A DNA stretch of 64,000 bases from Comamonas testosteroni (lineage in GTDB: Bacteria; Pseudomonadota; Gammaproteobacteria; Burkholderiales; Burkholderiaceae_C), in NCBI RefSeq assembly GCF_030505195.1, contig NZ_CP129672.1, positions 4,498,501-4,562,500 of the forward strand, in the 5' to 3' direction. The notes under the pieces are model-generated. The model was given only the letters and a program-made list of their open reading frames with translations. It did no database searches and was not told where the DNA came from. The position numbers and the translations under genes were made by a program. The number at the start of each line of letters is the position of its first letter. Position 1 is the first letter of the stretch. Positions 18,302-26,913 of this stretch are shown in pieces.

Positions 18302-18645
18302 GGTGAGATCCGTGAGTGCGGCTGGTGAGGCGGGAGTTGGCCTGGGCCGACTTCCTGCCTTGGCGACCGGAAATGTCAGAGGGCCGAGTATGCGCGATTG
18401 CCTTGTTTTCTGCAGTGCCTGTGGCCGTTATGAGCGTTCACTTCTGTTGTGGTTCATATCCGGCAAGCAGGCTGCGGCTTGACCTTCACGCCATGCAGGA
18501 GAGAAGCCTTGTGTGTCAAAAAATGTTGACCGACGAATGCATGAGCCACTTTCCCACACCCAAAGAAACGGTGGCGATTCATCATAGCTTCACACGAATG
18601 GTTTTGCGTTATGAATAGCGAAGCTTTCTCTCAAGGAGTCACATC
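18302..18645. other. Divergent intergenic region
   Basis: About 344 bases between the MFS gene and the MoaF-like gene. A good ribosome site (AAGGAG) ends it at about 18635. No repeat or regulatory motif was recognised otherwise. Confidence 0.4.
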
Positions 18646-18993
18646 ATGTCCATGCTTTCGATGCAATACGCAGGAACTCTTCTGGGCCGCGAAGCAGTCA
18701 TTGAATTCCCGGACAGTCAGGCCCAGGTCCGCTACACCGCCAGCGGTCAGATGCGCTGGCGCGTGGTGGACTCGCAAGGGCATATTTCCGAGGGCTGCGA
18801 GAATCTCAGCTATCTGCAACTGAGCGACCACCTGCATTTTTTGAACTGGATCGAGAAAACCGGCTTCACGGTCAGCCAAGTCATAGACTCGGCCAAGGGC
18901 ACGGTTCAGGCTTTCTGGTCCTACGCTGACAACCAGTGTGAAAGCGGCCATCGCTCCTCCATGTTTGTGGAAGGCCGCTTCCGTCTGCGTTGA
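18646..18993 (+). CDS. MoaF-related lipocalin-fold small protein
   Basis: A 115-residue soluble protein with strongly alternating beta-strand pattern and no signal peptide. The order of segments matches MoaF-related proteins: YAGTLLGREAVIEFPD, a WRVVDSQGH turn, LHFLNWIEKTGFTVSQVID, and GTVQAFWSY near the end. The role of this family is poorly known; some are tied to monoamine regulation or bind small hydrophobic molecules. AAGGAG 10 bases upstream supports the start. It is monocistronic. Confidence 0.6.
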   Translation: MSMLSMQYAGTLLGREAVIEFPDSQAQVRYTASGQMRWRVVDSQGHISEGCENLSYLQLSDHLHFLNWIEKTGFTVSQVIDSAKGTVQAFWSYADNQCESGHRSSMFVEGRFRLR

Positions 18994-19295
18994 ATCTGCC
19001 GGTTCTTGCTCAGGGCATGGAGCGGGGGTAAGAGCCAGCTCAATGATTTGCGTGTGTGAGGTCAGTGACTTTCCTCTCTTGCCGACATCCGAATAGTGCC
19101 GGCTTTTTTCTCCGTGAAACATCGCAGGCTCAACCATCCCTGCGTATTTTTTGATCGCAGGGCCCGAAGTCAATGCCCGTGCGGCCTCGCCCTGTTTTCC
19201 CGAGGCTTGTCCACAGGCGTCTCCACAGACGCTGGGCATAACCTGCAATCCTGTTTTCCGAACTGCTGCGTTCAGAAAAAACTCCCTAAGTAGTT

Positions 19296-19325
19296 ATTGC
19301 CAAAGGAAAATCGTCCTTTGGCAAT
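19296..19325. repeat. Perfect 12-bp inverted repeat, 6-base loop
   Basis: ATTGCCAAAGGA (19296-19307) is followed by AAATCG and then its exact complement (19314-19325). No T-run follows, so it is not a classical terminator. It could be an RNA hairpin, a protein-binding palindrome or a mobile-element trace. Confidence 0.8.
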
Positions 19326-19386
19326 GAATCTGATTGATAAAGCCTGGAGCGTGAAACATCGGCGTTGAATGTGCGCATGAAAATAG

Positions 19387-19413
19387 AAAAGCCGGCACCT
19401 GGGCCGGCTTTTT
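19387..19413. terminator. Bidirectional terminator
   Basis: AAAAGCCGGC, loop ACCTGG, GCCGGCTTTTT. It lies 19 bases past the end of the minus-strand META gene. Confidence 0.9.
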
Positions 19414-19431
19414 CAATGCCTGAGCGCTGAT

Positions 19432-20253
19432 TTACTTGCGCTTGTCAGCGATGGCCGAGGACACCACCATGTCCAGCACATAGACATAGCTTGAAGCATC
19501 GGCGGGAACATTCTGGCGCTTGAAGCGGTTGATGCGCAGCACATTGCTCACACCGGCTTCGTGCTTGTAGCCTTCAATCTCGCTGTAGAAGTTCTCCCAC
19601 TGGCCGGTATAGGTCTTGACGCCGTTGTCGCCGTAGCGGATCTCGCGCACCTGCAGACACTGATGGCGGCCTGCACCTGCACTACAGGCCTTGCGCTCGG
19701 GACCGACCTCGAGAAATATGCGTTCGGGCGCGCTGCCGTATTGGGTCTGGGCGGTGGGCTTGCCGTTGAGCTGCCAGCGCGTGCCATCAATGAACTGCAG
19801 CGTCAGGCGAGGCTGTTCAGTAGTGGAGCCGCCGAGCTGCACGTTCCACTGCTTGGCCGTAGGCAGAATGCGCGCAACCTTCTGCTCCAGCATCATCAGC
19901 TGGCTGTCATTGCAGGCACGCAGGGTGCTCATGCCGCGCTGCAGATTGATGCGCTGGCCTTCAACGGTGTAAGCCGACGAGATGACGTTGCACAGATTCT
20001 TGACGACGACGCGCTGGTCCACGAAGTCCAGCTCGATAGGTGCCTGGCTGGAGCTCAGAAACCAGCTCTGGTCTTCATTGCCGGCTGGCGTGAAGGCCTC
20101 TTGCAATTTCCAGTGGTAGGCGGTCAGCGACGCGGCATCGCCTGCGGGGCCTGTAGGGCCGGGCTTGCTTGCACCGCCGCCGCCTGTCGTACCGCAGGCG
20201 GCAAGCGTCATGGAAGCAACAAGGGGAAGGCACCAGGTCCAGCGAAATTTCAT
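19432..20253 (-). CDS. META and DUF4377 domain lipoprotein
   Basis: A 273-residue predicted lipoprotein. The signal ends in a lipobox MTLAAC (Cys at about residue 20), followed by a Gly/Pro-rich linker. Residues about 45-165 resemble a META (HslJ-like) domain, opening YHWKLQEAF. Residues about 180-270 match DUF4377, with GPERKACSAG, CLQVREI and GQWENFYSEIEGY. Two cysteine pairs in the second domain may be disulfide bonded in the periplasm. Relatives are linked to heat and antibiotic tolerance, but the function is not settled. AAGGAAAC precedes the ATG. Confidence 0.82.
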   Translation of the reverse strand: MKFRWTWCLPLVASMTLAACGTTGGGGASKPGPTGPAGDAASLTAYHWKLQEAFTPAGNEDQSWFLSSSQAPIELDFVDQRVVVKNLCNVISSAYTVEGQRINLQRGMSTLRACNDSQLMMLEQKVARILPTAKQWNVQLGGSTTEQPRLTLQFIDGTRWQLNGKPTAQTQYGSAPERIFLEVGPERKACSAGAGRHQCLQVREIRYGDNGVKTYTGQWENFYSEIEGYKHEAGVSNVLRINRFKRQNVPADASSYVYVLDMVVSSAIADKRK

Positions 20254-20545
20254 AGGGTTTCCTTAAGGTGGAATAGAGGAATACGGCAAACCGTGTCAGC
20301 ACAAACAGAGTCTCTGTTGACCATATCAGTTCCCTGCGGTTTTATCTGACCTTAACTCAACGTTGCTGTTGTTTTGCGCTTCGACAACCTCAGAGTGTCA
20401 ACAAATGCTGCGCTCTGACGGGCGGAGAAATCAGATGTGCAGCTCGGGCGTGAAGCCCCTGTAAAGATCGAAAAAATCCGTACGTCTAGACAGCGCTTCG
20501 TCAAATTAGTCTTCGCCAAGCTGCTACGCTTCAAAGGTTCGGGCT

Positions 20546-21148
20546 ATGAAGAAACTATGGCCCAGGCATCAAGGAGTTTCTGTGCGCTTAGGTGGTGTTG
20601 CTTTGTTTGGGCTGAATTGGGGGCGGCTGGGTTCTGTGGGCATATTGGCAGGTTTGCTGGGGGCATGCTCGGCAACGGCACCCCAGCATATGCCGGTACA
20701 GGAGACCTTCGACTCCAGTTCCACGTTTTCCCGCGGCTTTGATGCGACACCGGCACAGACTTGCGAGGCCGCGCGTCGCGCCTTGTTGAGCCAAGGCTAT
20801 ATCGCAACGGCCAGGACGCAGGAGCTGATAGAAGGGCGCAAGAACTTCCAGCCCAATACGGAGACCAATCTGGAAATCAATTTCCGTGTGGTCTGCGTTC
20901 CGCAGACCAGCGATGGCCTGGTCAGTCTGGGTTTTGCGACAGCGTTGCAGGATCGCTATTCGCTCAAGAAAAGCGCGACCTCGGCCAGCGTGGGCGTGAG
21001 CGCTCTGGGGTCGCTGTCTCTGCCGTTTTCTTCCAGCAACGATTCGCTGGTCAAGGTGGGCAGCGAGACCATTTCCAAACGCAGCTTCTACGACAGTTTT
21101 TTCGAGCTGGTGGAAAACTATCTGAAGCAGGATCAGGATTCACCATAG
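20546..21148 (+). CDS. DUF2242 lipoprotein
   Basis: A 200-residue predicted lipoprotein with an unusually long basic N-terminal region and a lipobox LLGACS at about residue 40. The mature part matches DUF2242: FDATPAQTCEAARRALLSQGY, a central FQPN...LEINFRVVC segment, and a serine-rich stretch that ends in a helical tail. Its function is unknown. A later start inside the long leader is possible. It is followed by a strong terminator. Confidence 0.75.
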   Translation: MKKLWPRHQGVSVRLGGVALFGLNWGRLGSVGILAGLLGACSATAPQHMPVQETFDSSSTFSRGFDATPAQTCEAARRALLSQGYIATARTQELIEGRKNFQPNTETNLEINFRVVCVPQTSDGLVSLGFATALQDRYSLKKSATSASVGVSALGSLSLPFSSSNDSLVKVGSETISKRSFYDSFFELVENYLKQDQDSP

Positions 21149-21214
21149 TTTCGAGCAAACCGGTCTGTAGCGCTTGGTAGGTCGGGCGCTTGTGATTCTG
21201 ATCTGGTAGCAGGA

Positions 21215-21247
21215 ACTAAAAAGCGGCTCGCGGAGCCGCTTTTTAGT
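21215..21247. terminator. Bidirectional terminator
   Basis: A perfect 15-bp inverted repeat (ACTAAAAAGCGGCTC and its complement) with a three-base loop, between convergent genes. Confidence 0.93.
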
Positions 21248-21260
21248 CGGCGAAATCCGT

Positions 21261-22163
21261 TCAGATGAACAGCGCCGGGTCCACCATGGCGCGGTTCAGC
21301 ATCACGCTCCAGTGCAGGTGGGGTCCGGTCACGCGGCCGGTGGCTCCGACCTTGCAAAACGCATCGCCCGTCTGCAACTGCTCGCCTGGCTTGCAGTCCA
21401 CCTGGCTCAGGTGGCAGTACATGGTGAGCAGGCCGCCGCCATGGTCCAGCCAGACCGTGCCGCCATTGAAGAAATAGTCGCCCACATCAATCACCTTGCC
21501 GGGCAGCGGTGCACGCACCGGCGTGCCCGTAGGAGCGGCGATGTCCATGCCGCTGTGCGGATTGCGCGACTGGCCGTTGAAGACACGGCGCAGGCCGAAG
21601 CTGCTGGAGCGGCGACCCGGCACCGGCACGCGCATGTGCAGGCTGCCGGAAGGCGGCGGCTCGGTGAAGGTGGCCATCACGGTCTTCAGGTGGGCGGCCT
21701 CGCGCTCATAGCGGGCATTGTCTTCGGCAGACAGATCCACCGTCTTGGGCGAGACTTTGAGGCGTTGCTCCACATACTGTTTGTCGCGCACCGTATAGCT
21801 CATGGTGCGCAAACGGCCGTCGGCCTTCACGCCAACGCTTTGCTCACCCGGTGTGGCGGCAAGCGGTATGCCCACGAGTGCGGTCCATTCGATCATGTCT
21901 CCAACCACCAGAATCTCTGCCTCTGCGGCCGTGACCAGGGGACGTGCGGAAGCCGGGCCCAGCGACAGGCGTGCGACGCCGCCAGGAACCCTGCTGTCCT
22001 GAGGCCAGAGCGCGTTGTCCGGGCTGGCGCTGCGTGCAGCCCAGGCCGGTGCAGCGGAAAACAGCGCCGTTTGCGCCATCCATTGCAGCAGACGACGGCG
22101 TTCGGGCGGGAGAGAAGGGCTGGTGAGTTTTTCGGTTGGCATGGTGCTTATCGGGTTGTGCAT
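21261..22163 (-). CDS. M23 family metallopeptidase (LytM domain)
   Basis: A 300-residue exported peptidase. A twin-arginine-like leader (ERRRLLQWMAQTALF, then AAPAWAA) precedes a linker domain, and the C-terminal LytM domain spans about residues 190-295. Zinc ligands are visible: His and Asp in NPHSGMDIA, and the HLHW triad at the end, so it should be an active peptidoglycan endopeptidase, unlike NlpD further on. ATG at 22142 (MPTEKL) is an alternative start that keeps the whole leader. The paiB gene lies upstream on the same strand, with a gap of about 90 bases. Confidence 0.88.
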   Translation of the reverse strand: MHNPISTMPTEKLTSPSLPPERRRLLQWMAQTALFSAAPAWAARSASPDNALWPQDSRVPGGVARLSLGPASARPLVTAAEAEILVVGDMIEWTALVGIPLAATPGEQSVGVKADGRLRTMSYTVRDKQYVEQRLKVSPKTVDLSAEDNARYEREAAHLKTVMATFTEPPPSGSLHMRVPVPGRRSSSFGLRRVFNGQSRNPHSGMDIAAPTGTPVRAPLPGKVIDVGDYFFNGGTVWLDHGGGLLTMYCHLSQVDCKPGEQLQTGDAFCKVGATGRVTGPHLHWSVMLNRAMVDPALFI

Positions 22164-22256
22164 GCATTGTGCTGTATTGCTATCGATAGCGGAGCTAATG
22201 GCGATACAGGGATGGGAGCTTTGCGCTGGCTATGCCTTGAAGACCGGTTGCGGTGA

Positions 22257-22883
22257 TCAGGGCTGGCGCATGCTCCGGGCCAGATCCAGCTGTCCCAGCT
22301 GCTCCAGGGCCTGGACCGCACCGAGCCGGTCGCGCTGCTGCTTGTTCTGGCTCAGCTTGAACTTGGCTTCCAGGCGGTCGACGGTAATTTCCAGGCCCAC
22401 GATGGCGCCGAGCATGCGCTGCAGATAGTCGGGCGGAGCGTCGCTCATCTTCCATGGGGCCTGGGCATTGTTGTTGGCCTCATGGCGGCGGGTGAGCCGG
22501 CCCACCACGCCGCGCACGAACTTTTCATCGTCGCGAACGCTGATGCGGCCAAGCGCATGGACCACACGGTAGTTCCAGGTCGGTACCTGCTCATGGTTCT
22601 CGTGCTTGCTGGGATACCAGTTGGGGGAGATATAGGCATGCTCGGCACGGAAGATCACCAACACGGAGTTGTCTTCCCGGATCTGCTGCCACACAGGATT
22701 GGCGCGCGCCACGTGGGCGATCAGGCGCAGCAAACCGTCCTCGCCCTGCAGCAACTCGAAAGGCAGGTGATTGGCATCCAGTCCCGCGTCGGACTGGGTG
22801 ACCAGGCAACCCAGCGGGTGAGCCTGGATCAGTGCATGCAGGGTGGCGGGGTCGTCGACCTTGAAATGGCTGGGGTTGTACAT
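22257..22883 (-). CDS. paiB: PaiB-type FMN-binding regulator
   Basis: A 208-residue protein of the PaiB / FMN-binding negative regulator family (split-barrel flavin fold). It starts MYNPSHFKVDD, and contains HLPFELL near 45, ANPVWQQI near 75, and WNYRVVHALGRI near 112. Relatives repress degradative enzyme or sporulation genes in Bacillus; in proteobacteria the role is uncertain. The reading frame is open far upstream (to 23576), but that part has low-complexity Ser/Arg sequence antisense to the DUF3300 repeats, so the start at 22883 is chosen. Confidence 0.85.
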   Translation of the reverse strand: MYNPSHFKVDDPATLHALIQAHPLGCLVTQSDAGLDANHLPFELLQGEDGLLRLIAHVARANPVWQQIREDNSVLVIFRAEHAYISPNWYPSKHENHEQVPTWNYRVVHALGRISVRDDEKFVRGVVGRLTRRHEANNNAQAPWKMSDAPPDYLQRMLGAIVGLEITVDRLEAKFKLSQNKQQRDRLGAVQALEQLGQLDLARSMRQP

Positions 22884-23001
22884 GAAGACCTGCTGCAGTG
22901 AGTGGCGCAAAAAAGCATGGCCTTGTTTATACAGCTGCGCAGGCCGCGCGCTCACAACCCGCCGGTGTGACAGGCGGCCTGACATGAGGACCAGCGGCGT
23001 T

Positions 23002-24846
23002 TCAGCGGTGCTCGCGGTCCCCGCGCGTGCGGCCCTCGGCGCGCGCTGCCTGCATGCGTGCCTGCTGCTCGGCCTGGTGATGTTGAGCTTGCATCTGGGC
23101 CTGCTGCTGGCGCTCTTGCTGCATTTGCTGCTGGCGTTGGGCCTGTTCCTGGGCGCGCTGTTGCTGCATCTGGGCCTGCTGCTGGCGCTCTTGCTGCATT
23201 TGCTGCTGGCGCTGGGCCTGCTCCTGGGCACGCTGCTGCTGCATCCGGGCTTGCTGCTGGCGCTCTTGCTGCATTGGCTGCTGGCGCTGGGCCTGCTCCT
23301 GGGCACGCTGCTGCTGCATCTGCTGCATCTGCTGCATCTGGGCCTGCTGCTGGCGTTCCTGCTGTTCGTGGGCTTTCTGGATTGGCTGCTGGCGCTGGGC
23401 TGGCTCCTGCGCGCGTGGCTGCAAGGCCTTCTCCGTCGTGGCGGCCTGCATCTGCGCAGTCTGCTGCGGATGGGCACCGGGGCTGCCTGAGCGATCACGC
23501 GGGTCTTGCGGCTGCAGCAGGGCATGGCCATTGGGCGCGCGCGGCAGGCCTGGAGCCCGGGTGGTCCCCTGGGCAAAGTCAGGCTGCCCCTGCGGCTGTG
23601 TCGCCAGGGGACGCGGTGCTGGCTGGCGCTGGTTCAGGACATGGCCACCGGCTGCCACGGCGGCGGCACCGACGGCAGCGCCCGCAGCCATCGTGCCCGG
23701 CGCAGCAAAGATGCCTGCGGCCTGAGGCTGCCCGCTTGGCCCCCGGCGCTCGCCTGCGCCATTTTCATGGATGTTGTTGATGTAGGTGTTGTCCGTGCGG
23801 TGGATGTTCTGCACCACGGTTCGCGACTGCGATATGTAGGTGGTGTTGTTGTAGACCACGGCCGGACGGGTCTGCTCGGGCGGGGGGCGCTCGCCGTGGC
23901 GCCAGGGCCTTTCGGGATCGCCCCAGTGCATATTCCAGGCATTCCAGCCCCAGGATGGATGCCTGTCCATGGACTCGGCCAGCACGATGCCGGCACCAAA
24001 GCCCAGCAGGCCGGCCATCACGGGCACGCCGGCCACGGGAGCCGGAGGCGGCACTTCCACATAGCGATAGCCGCCATATACGGGTAGCGGCTGACCGTAG
24101 ACCGCAGCGGGGTTGTACTGGGGAACGTAGACCGTATCCACCTGGGAAGGGCTGATTTCAATGAACTGCTCCGGTGGCTCTATGACCGGGTCGGGCAGCG
24201 GTGTGACTATGGCTCCAGGCATATAGGCCACGGCGGCTGGCGTGGAGGCCAGGTTGACCTTGAGCTGGCTCGAGGTCTTGAGCGTGCCGGCCTTGTAGGC
24301 CCGGTTGCGCATGACCTGTATGGCGTTCATCACATCCGAAGGATCGTTGTAATAGGCCTTGCCAAGCGCCGTGGTCCAGGGCAGGTTGGAGGCCATCTGT
24401 TCCAGCACATTGGGAAACTGGGTCAAAGATTTGACGGACGGGTCCCAGTTCTGGGCGTTGACGGCATTGCTCAGCGCCGTCCTCTGCAGGCCGGGGTTTT
24501 GCCCCAGCCAGGTTTCGGCGGCGCTGATCTGGTCTGGATAGGTGGCACCGGCCAGGATCTGGGCCACCAGCTTGTCCGGGTAAAGCGCAATCGGCGCCAC
24601 CATCCGGTAGAGCGCGTCTACATCGGGTGGCACATAGGCTGTGGGCTCAGACCGGGCGGCATCGGGCGTGGCGGCTGGTGCCAAGGCTGGCAGTGTGCTG
24701 TCCGCCTTGATCGGCGAATTCTTGTCGTTGCAGGCACTCAACGCCATGGCTGCAGCCAGGGCAATCATGCCCGGGTGCCAGTGGTGGGAGAGCATGTTTG
24801 GCTGCAGGTCCGGCTGCTCAGGCCGGGTCCGGGAGAAATGCGACAT
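23002..24846 (-). CDS. DUF3300 lipoprotein with Gln-rich repeats
   Basis: A 614-residue predicted lipoprotein. Its lipobox is MALSAC near residue 39, followed by an Ala/Pro-rich linker and then a DUF3300 domain (about 75-330) with LYRMVAPIALYPDKLVAQIL and YNPAAVYGQPLPVYGG. The last 200 residues are Gln/Arg/Met-rich, ending in three nearly identical 25-residue repeats (23095-23319). Such tails are probably flexible or coiled coil. The role of DUF3300 is unknown. The ATG at 24846 follows AAGGAG by seven bases and is preferred over one 33 bases upstream. Confidence 0.82.
   Translation of the reverse strand: MSHFSRTRPEQPDLQPNMLSHHWHPGMIALAAAMALSACNDKNSPIKADSTLPALAPAATPDAARSEPTAYVPPDVDALYRMVAPIALYPDKLVAQILAGATYPDQISAAETWLGQNPGLQRTALSNAVNAQNWDPSVKSLTQFPNVLEQMASNLPWTTALGKAYYNDPSDVMNAIQVMRNRAYKAGTLKTSSQLKVNLASTPAAVAYMPGAIVTPLPDPVIEPPEQFIEISPSQVDTVYVPQYNPAAVYGQPLPVYGGYRYVEVPPPAPVAGVPVMAGLLGFGAGIVLAESMDRHPSWGWNAWNMHWGDPERPWRHGERPPPEQTRPAVVYNNTTYISQSRTVVQNIHRTDNTYINNIHENGAGERRGPSGQPQAAGIFAAPGTMAAGAAVGAAAVAAGGHVLNQRQPAPRPLATQPQGQPDFAQGTTRAPGLPRAPNGHALLQPQDPRDRSGSPGAHPQQTAQMQAATTEKALQPRAQEPAQRQQPIQKAHEQQERQQQAQMQQMQQMQQQRAQEQAQRQQPMQQERQQQARMQQQRAQEQAQRQQQMQQERQQQAQMQQQRAQEQAQRQQQMQQERQQQAQMQAQHHQAEQQARMQAARAEGRTRGDREHR
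23095..23319 (-). repeat. Three tandem 75-bp repeats inside the DUF3300 gene
   Basis: Each unit encodes about 25 residues (MQQQRAQEQAQRQQ then QMQQERQQQAQ), with small changes between copies. A shorter QMQQ repetition precedes them. The copy number probably varies between strains. Confidence 0.8.
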
Positions 24847-25183
24847 CTGACGCTCCTTGCGCCGCGCCGTGCGAATCACGGAGCTTTGGCGGATGCTGTT
24901 TTAACGCCAGTGTTGAGCCGTTGTTGACAGTGTGTTGTAAGCAAATAAAGCATGTGGCTGCAGTCCATGCTCCAAGAGGGCCTTGTAAATTTTGATAGCA
25001 GTTATCGCAGTGTGAGTAATGCGCTAATGCTAAGAATAGTGAAAGTTTACGACAAGAAATGCAAAGGGCGGCTTCTCGTCCGCGTCGCTGCGGTTGGGGC
25101 GCTATTTCCCCATGAAAAAGGCCTGCGCGAGGCAGGCCTTGGAGGTATCCGCGAAGCAACCCGCTTCCCGGAACTGGGTCACA
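24847..25183. other. Intergenic region upstream of DUF3300 gene
   Basis: About 337 bases. It includes an AT-rich middle (24990-25060) with a GATAGC-type element at 24991 and the terminator of the DUF945 gene at 25115-25140. No gene is supported. Confidence 0.45.
25115..25140 (-). terminator. Terminator for the DUF945 gene
   Basis: Minus strand: AAGGCCTGC, loop CTCGC, GCAGGCCTT and then three more T's. It lies about 45 bases past the stop codon. Confidence 0.85.
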
Positions 25184-26605
25184 TCATTCGGCCATGGTGC
25201 CCATGAGTGTGCTCGTACCCATGGCATCCAGCGGCTTTCCGTTGACCTGGAATTCACCCTTGGCATAGACGATCTCGGTACGCATCTTGCCATCCTTGTC
25301 TTCGAAGATGCCTTGCTCCTTGAGCATTTCCAGGCTGGCTTGAGTCTGGGCTTTGGCGGTTTCCTCGATGTCTTCGGGCTTGTACTCGCTCTCGCCTTCA
25401 AACATGGCCAGCAGGCTGGAGCGCCTGCGCGAGAGCATCATGTTCTCCATGAAGGGCTTGGGCATATCGGCCTTGAGGCTGACTTTCAGGTCCTGCAGCA
25501 GCGTACCCATCTTTTCGCCATCGCCCAGATACTGAACGGCTGCCGCGAACTCGCTCACGCCGTCAGGGGTGCGCATGGACAGGCGTTTGAGTTCGATCAC
25601 GGGCTGTCGTGCCAGCGCCTGTGTCAGCGACTTGAGCATTTTTTCGCGCAGATCACCGCTTTGCTGATCGTCAGTGTCTTCACCGTCCCCGGCTTCTCCA
25701 GCAGCACCGAGCAGCGGGTTCTTGCGCTTGCTCATTTCCACAACCTGGTTGATCCAGTTGGCATCGACATTGTTGAACGCCATCTCCAGCAGCAGGTCGT
25801 CAGCCTGTTTGTCCTCAAGTTTTGCGGTCTTGATGCCGGTCTTGAGCGTCATTTCCACCACCTCTCCCTTGAGGATGGTGTCCGAATCCATGGTGATGCC
25901 TTCGAAGTGGCTGGCAGAGCTCTTGCCTTCCTCTTCCTGCTTGGTGGCGGCGATCTTGGCAATCGTCATGGCAAACGGGCCGGTCCAGAACTGCTGACCC
26001 GCAGGCTGCTTCATGTCGAAGCGCATATCGGCCTTGTCCAGAGTCACGCTGCCTTCCTCGTCCTTGAACTGCAGGCCGGCAAAGCTGCCTGTACCCTTGG
26101 CGGCCTTCATGTCGGCGGGCATGTCCCAAACGATCTTCATGCCGCCCCAGTTCATTTCGCTGTCCTTGATCTTGCTGCTCACGGCCGGCGATGTCATGAC
26201 GTTGGAGCTGCTGCGGCCCCAGCCGACCTTGGTGTCGACTTCCAGCGGAGAGCGACCATTGAGTGCGGTTTTCAGCGCCGGGTCCGCGTCCTCGGGCAGA
26301 TTGAAGCTGGTGTGAATTTCGGCGGCATGGCCCAGGGGCAGCGGACCATGGCTGATCTTGTGCTCGGCGGTGAACTGGACGGGCTCGTCGCCGCTGTCCA
26401 GCGTCCAGACCGTTTTGGCAGTGGAAGAAAAAGCACCACGGTCATAGCTGGTGACCTGAATCTTCACGCCATGCTCGCTCCACTTGTCCAGGCCTTCGGT
26501 GAAGCTCTGCTGCAGCTTGCCGCCCATGTAATAGCTGGTGCCCAGTGTTCCTGCCACGATGACGGCGATGGCCGCTGCAATGCCTGCTCCTGCTTTTCTG
26601 TTCAT
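25184..26605 (-). CDS. DUF945 (YdgA-like) protein
   Basis: A 473-residue protein with one N-terminal membrane helix (AGAGIAAAIAVIVAGTLGTSYYMG, residues 5-28) and a large exported region. It fits the YdgA/DUF945 family: GKLQQSFTEGLDKW after the helix, many alternating strands, and a helical, acidic middle part. Relatives are inner-membrane-anchored periplasmic proteins of unknown role; the fold resembles AsmA-type beta structure. The ATG at 26605 follows an AAAGG site; an upstream ATG at 26725 would add an AT-rich leader of no clear character. Confidence 0.78.
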   Translation of the reverse strand: MNRKAGAGIAAAIAVIVAGTLGTSYYMGGKLQQSFTEGLDKWSEHGVKIQVTSYDRGAFSSTAKTVWTLDSGDEPVQFTAEHKISHGPLPLGHAAEIHTSFNLPEDADPALKTALNGRSPLEVDTKVGWGRSSSNVMTSPAVSSKIKDSEMNWGGMKIVWDMPADMKAAKGTGSFAGLQFKDEEGSVTLDKADMRFDMKQPAGQQFWTGPFAMTIAKIAATKQEEEGKSSASHFEGITMDSDTILKGEVVEMTLKTGIKTAKLEDKQADDLLLEMAFNNVDANWINQVVEMSKRKNPLLGAAGEAGDGEDTDDQQSGDLREKMLKSLTQALARQPVIELKRLSMRTPDGVSEFAAAVQYLGDGEKMGTLLQDLKVSLKADMPKPFMENMMLSRRRSSLLAMFEGESEYKPEDIEETAKAQTQASLEMLKEQGIFEDKDGKMRTEIVYAKGEFQVNGKPLDAMGTSTLMGTMAE

Positions 26606-26913
26606 TCTTGACCTTTGATGAAAATAAAAAATCCGCGAATGAATTGCGGATTGGTAATGTTGTGGTGAGCAGGATTCTAGAAAGAAAATAATGAAATGCT
26701 CTGAATTTAAGAACATTTTATGCAAATGCTTATCGAGTATTAAAAATCAATACCTGCGGTATTTATTTCAATATGTAACCACGATTCATGGGGCACTATC
26801 CATTTCCCGATCGGGAGAACCGAATAGCGGTCTCGGGATAAATGCTGCGGCGGTTTGTGCATAAAAAAGGCTGCCAGTGAATCCTGGCAGCCTTGCTGAA
26901 TCGGCTGGAGTGC
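26606..26913. other. Intergenic region with AT-rich patch
   Basis: About 308 bases. 26620-26770 is notably AT-rich and probably holds the promoter of the DUF945 gene. A palindrome TCCCGATCGGGA lies at 26805-26816, and the glnS terminator is at 26863-26894. Confidence 0.45.
26863..26894 (-). terminator. glnS terminator
   Basis: Minus strand: AAGGCTGCCAG, loop GATTCA, CTGGCAGCCTT, then four more T's. It lies about 20 bases after the glnS stop. Confidence 0.9.

Larger units (their letters stand above)
18994..19431. other. Intergenic region with a perfect hairpin and a direct repeat
   Basis: About 440 bases between convergent genes. It holds the hairpin at 19296-19325, a 12-base direct repeat (CGTGAAACATCG) at 19113-19124 and 19350-19361, and the shared terminator at 19387-19413. 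No protein gene is supported. A small RNA is conceivable but unproven. Confidence 0.5.

Noticed and set aside
19082-19111. Imperfect GCCGAC/GCCGGC stem with six T's as terminator of the MoaF-like gene
   Set aside because: Stem has a mismatch and a long loop; too weak to list as a feature.
23095-23319. Tandem repeats considered as a CRISPR array
   Set aside because: The repeats are contiguous without spacers and keep the protein reading frame of the DUF3300 gene.
22884-23576. Upstream extension of the paiB reading frame
   Set aside because: Ser/Arg-rich antisense of the DUF3300 repeats; PaiB proteins begin at the MYNP start.
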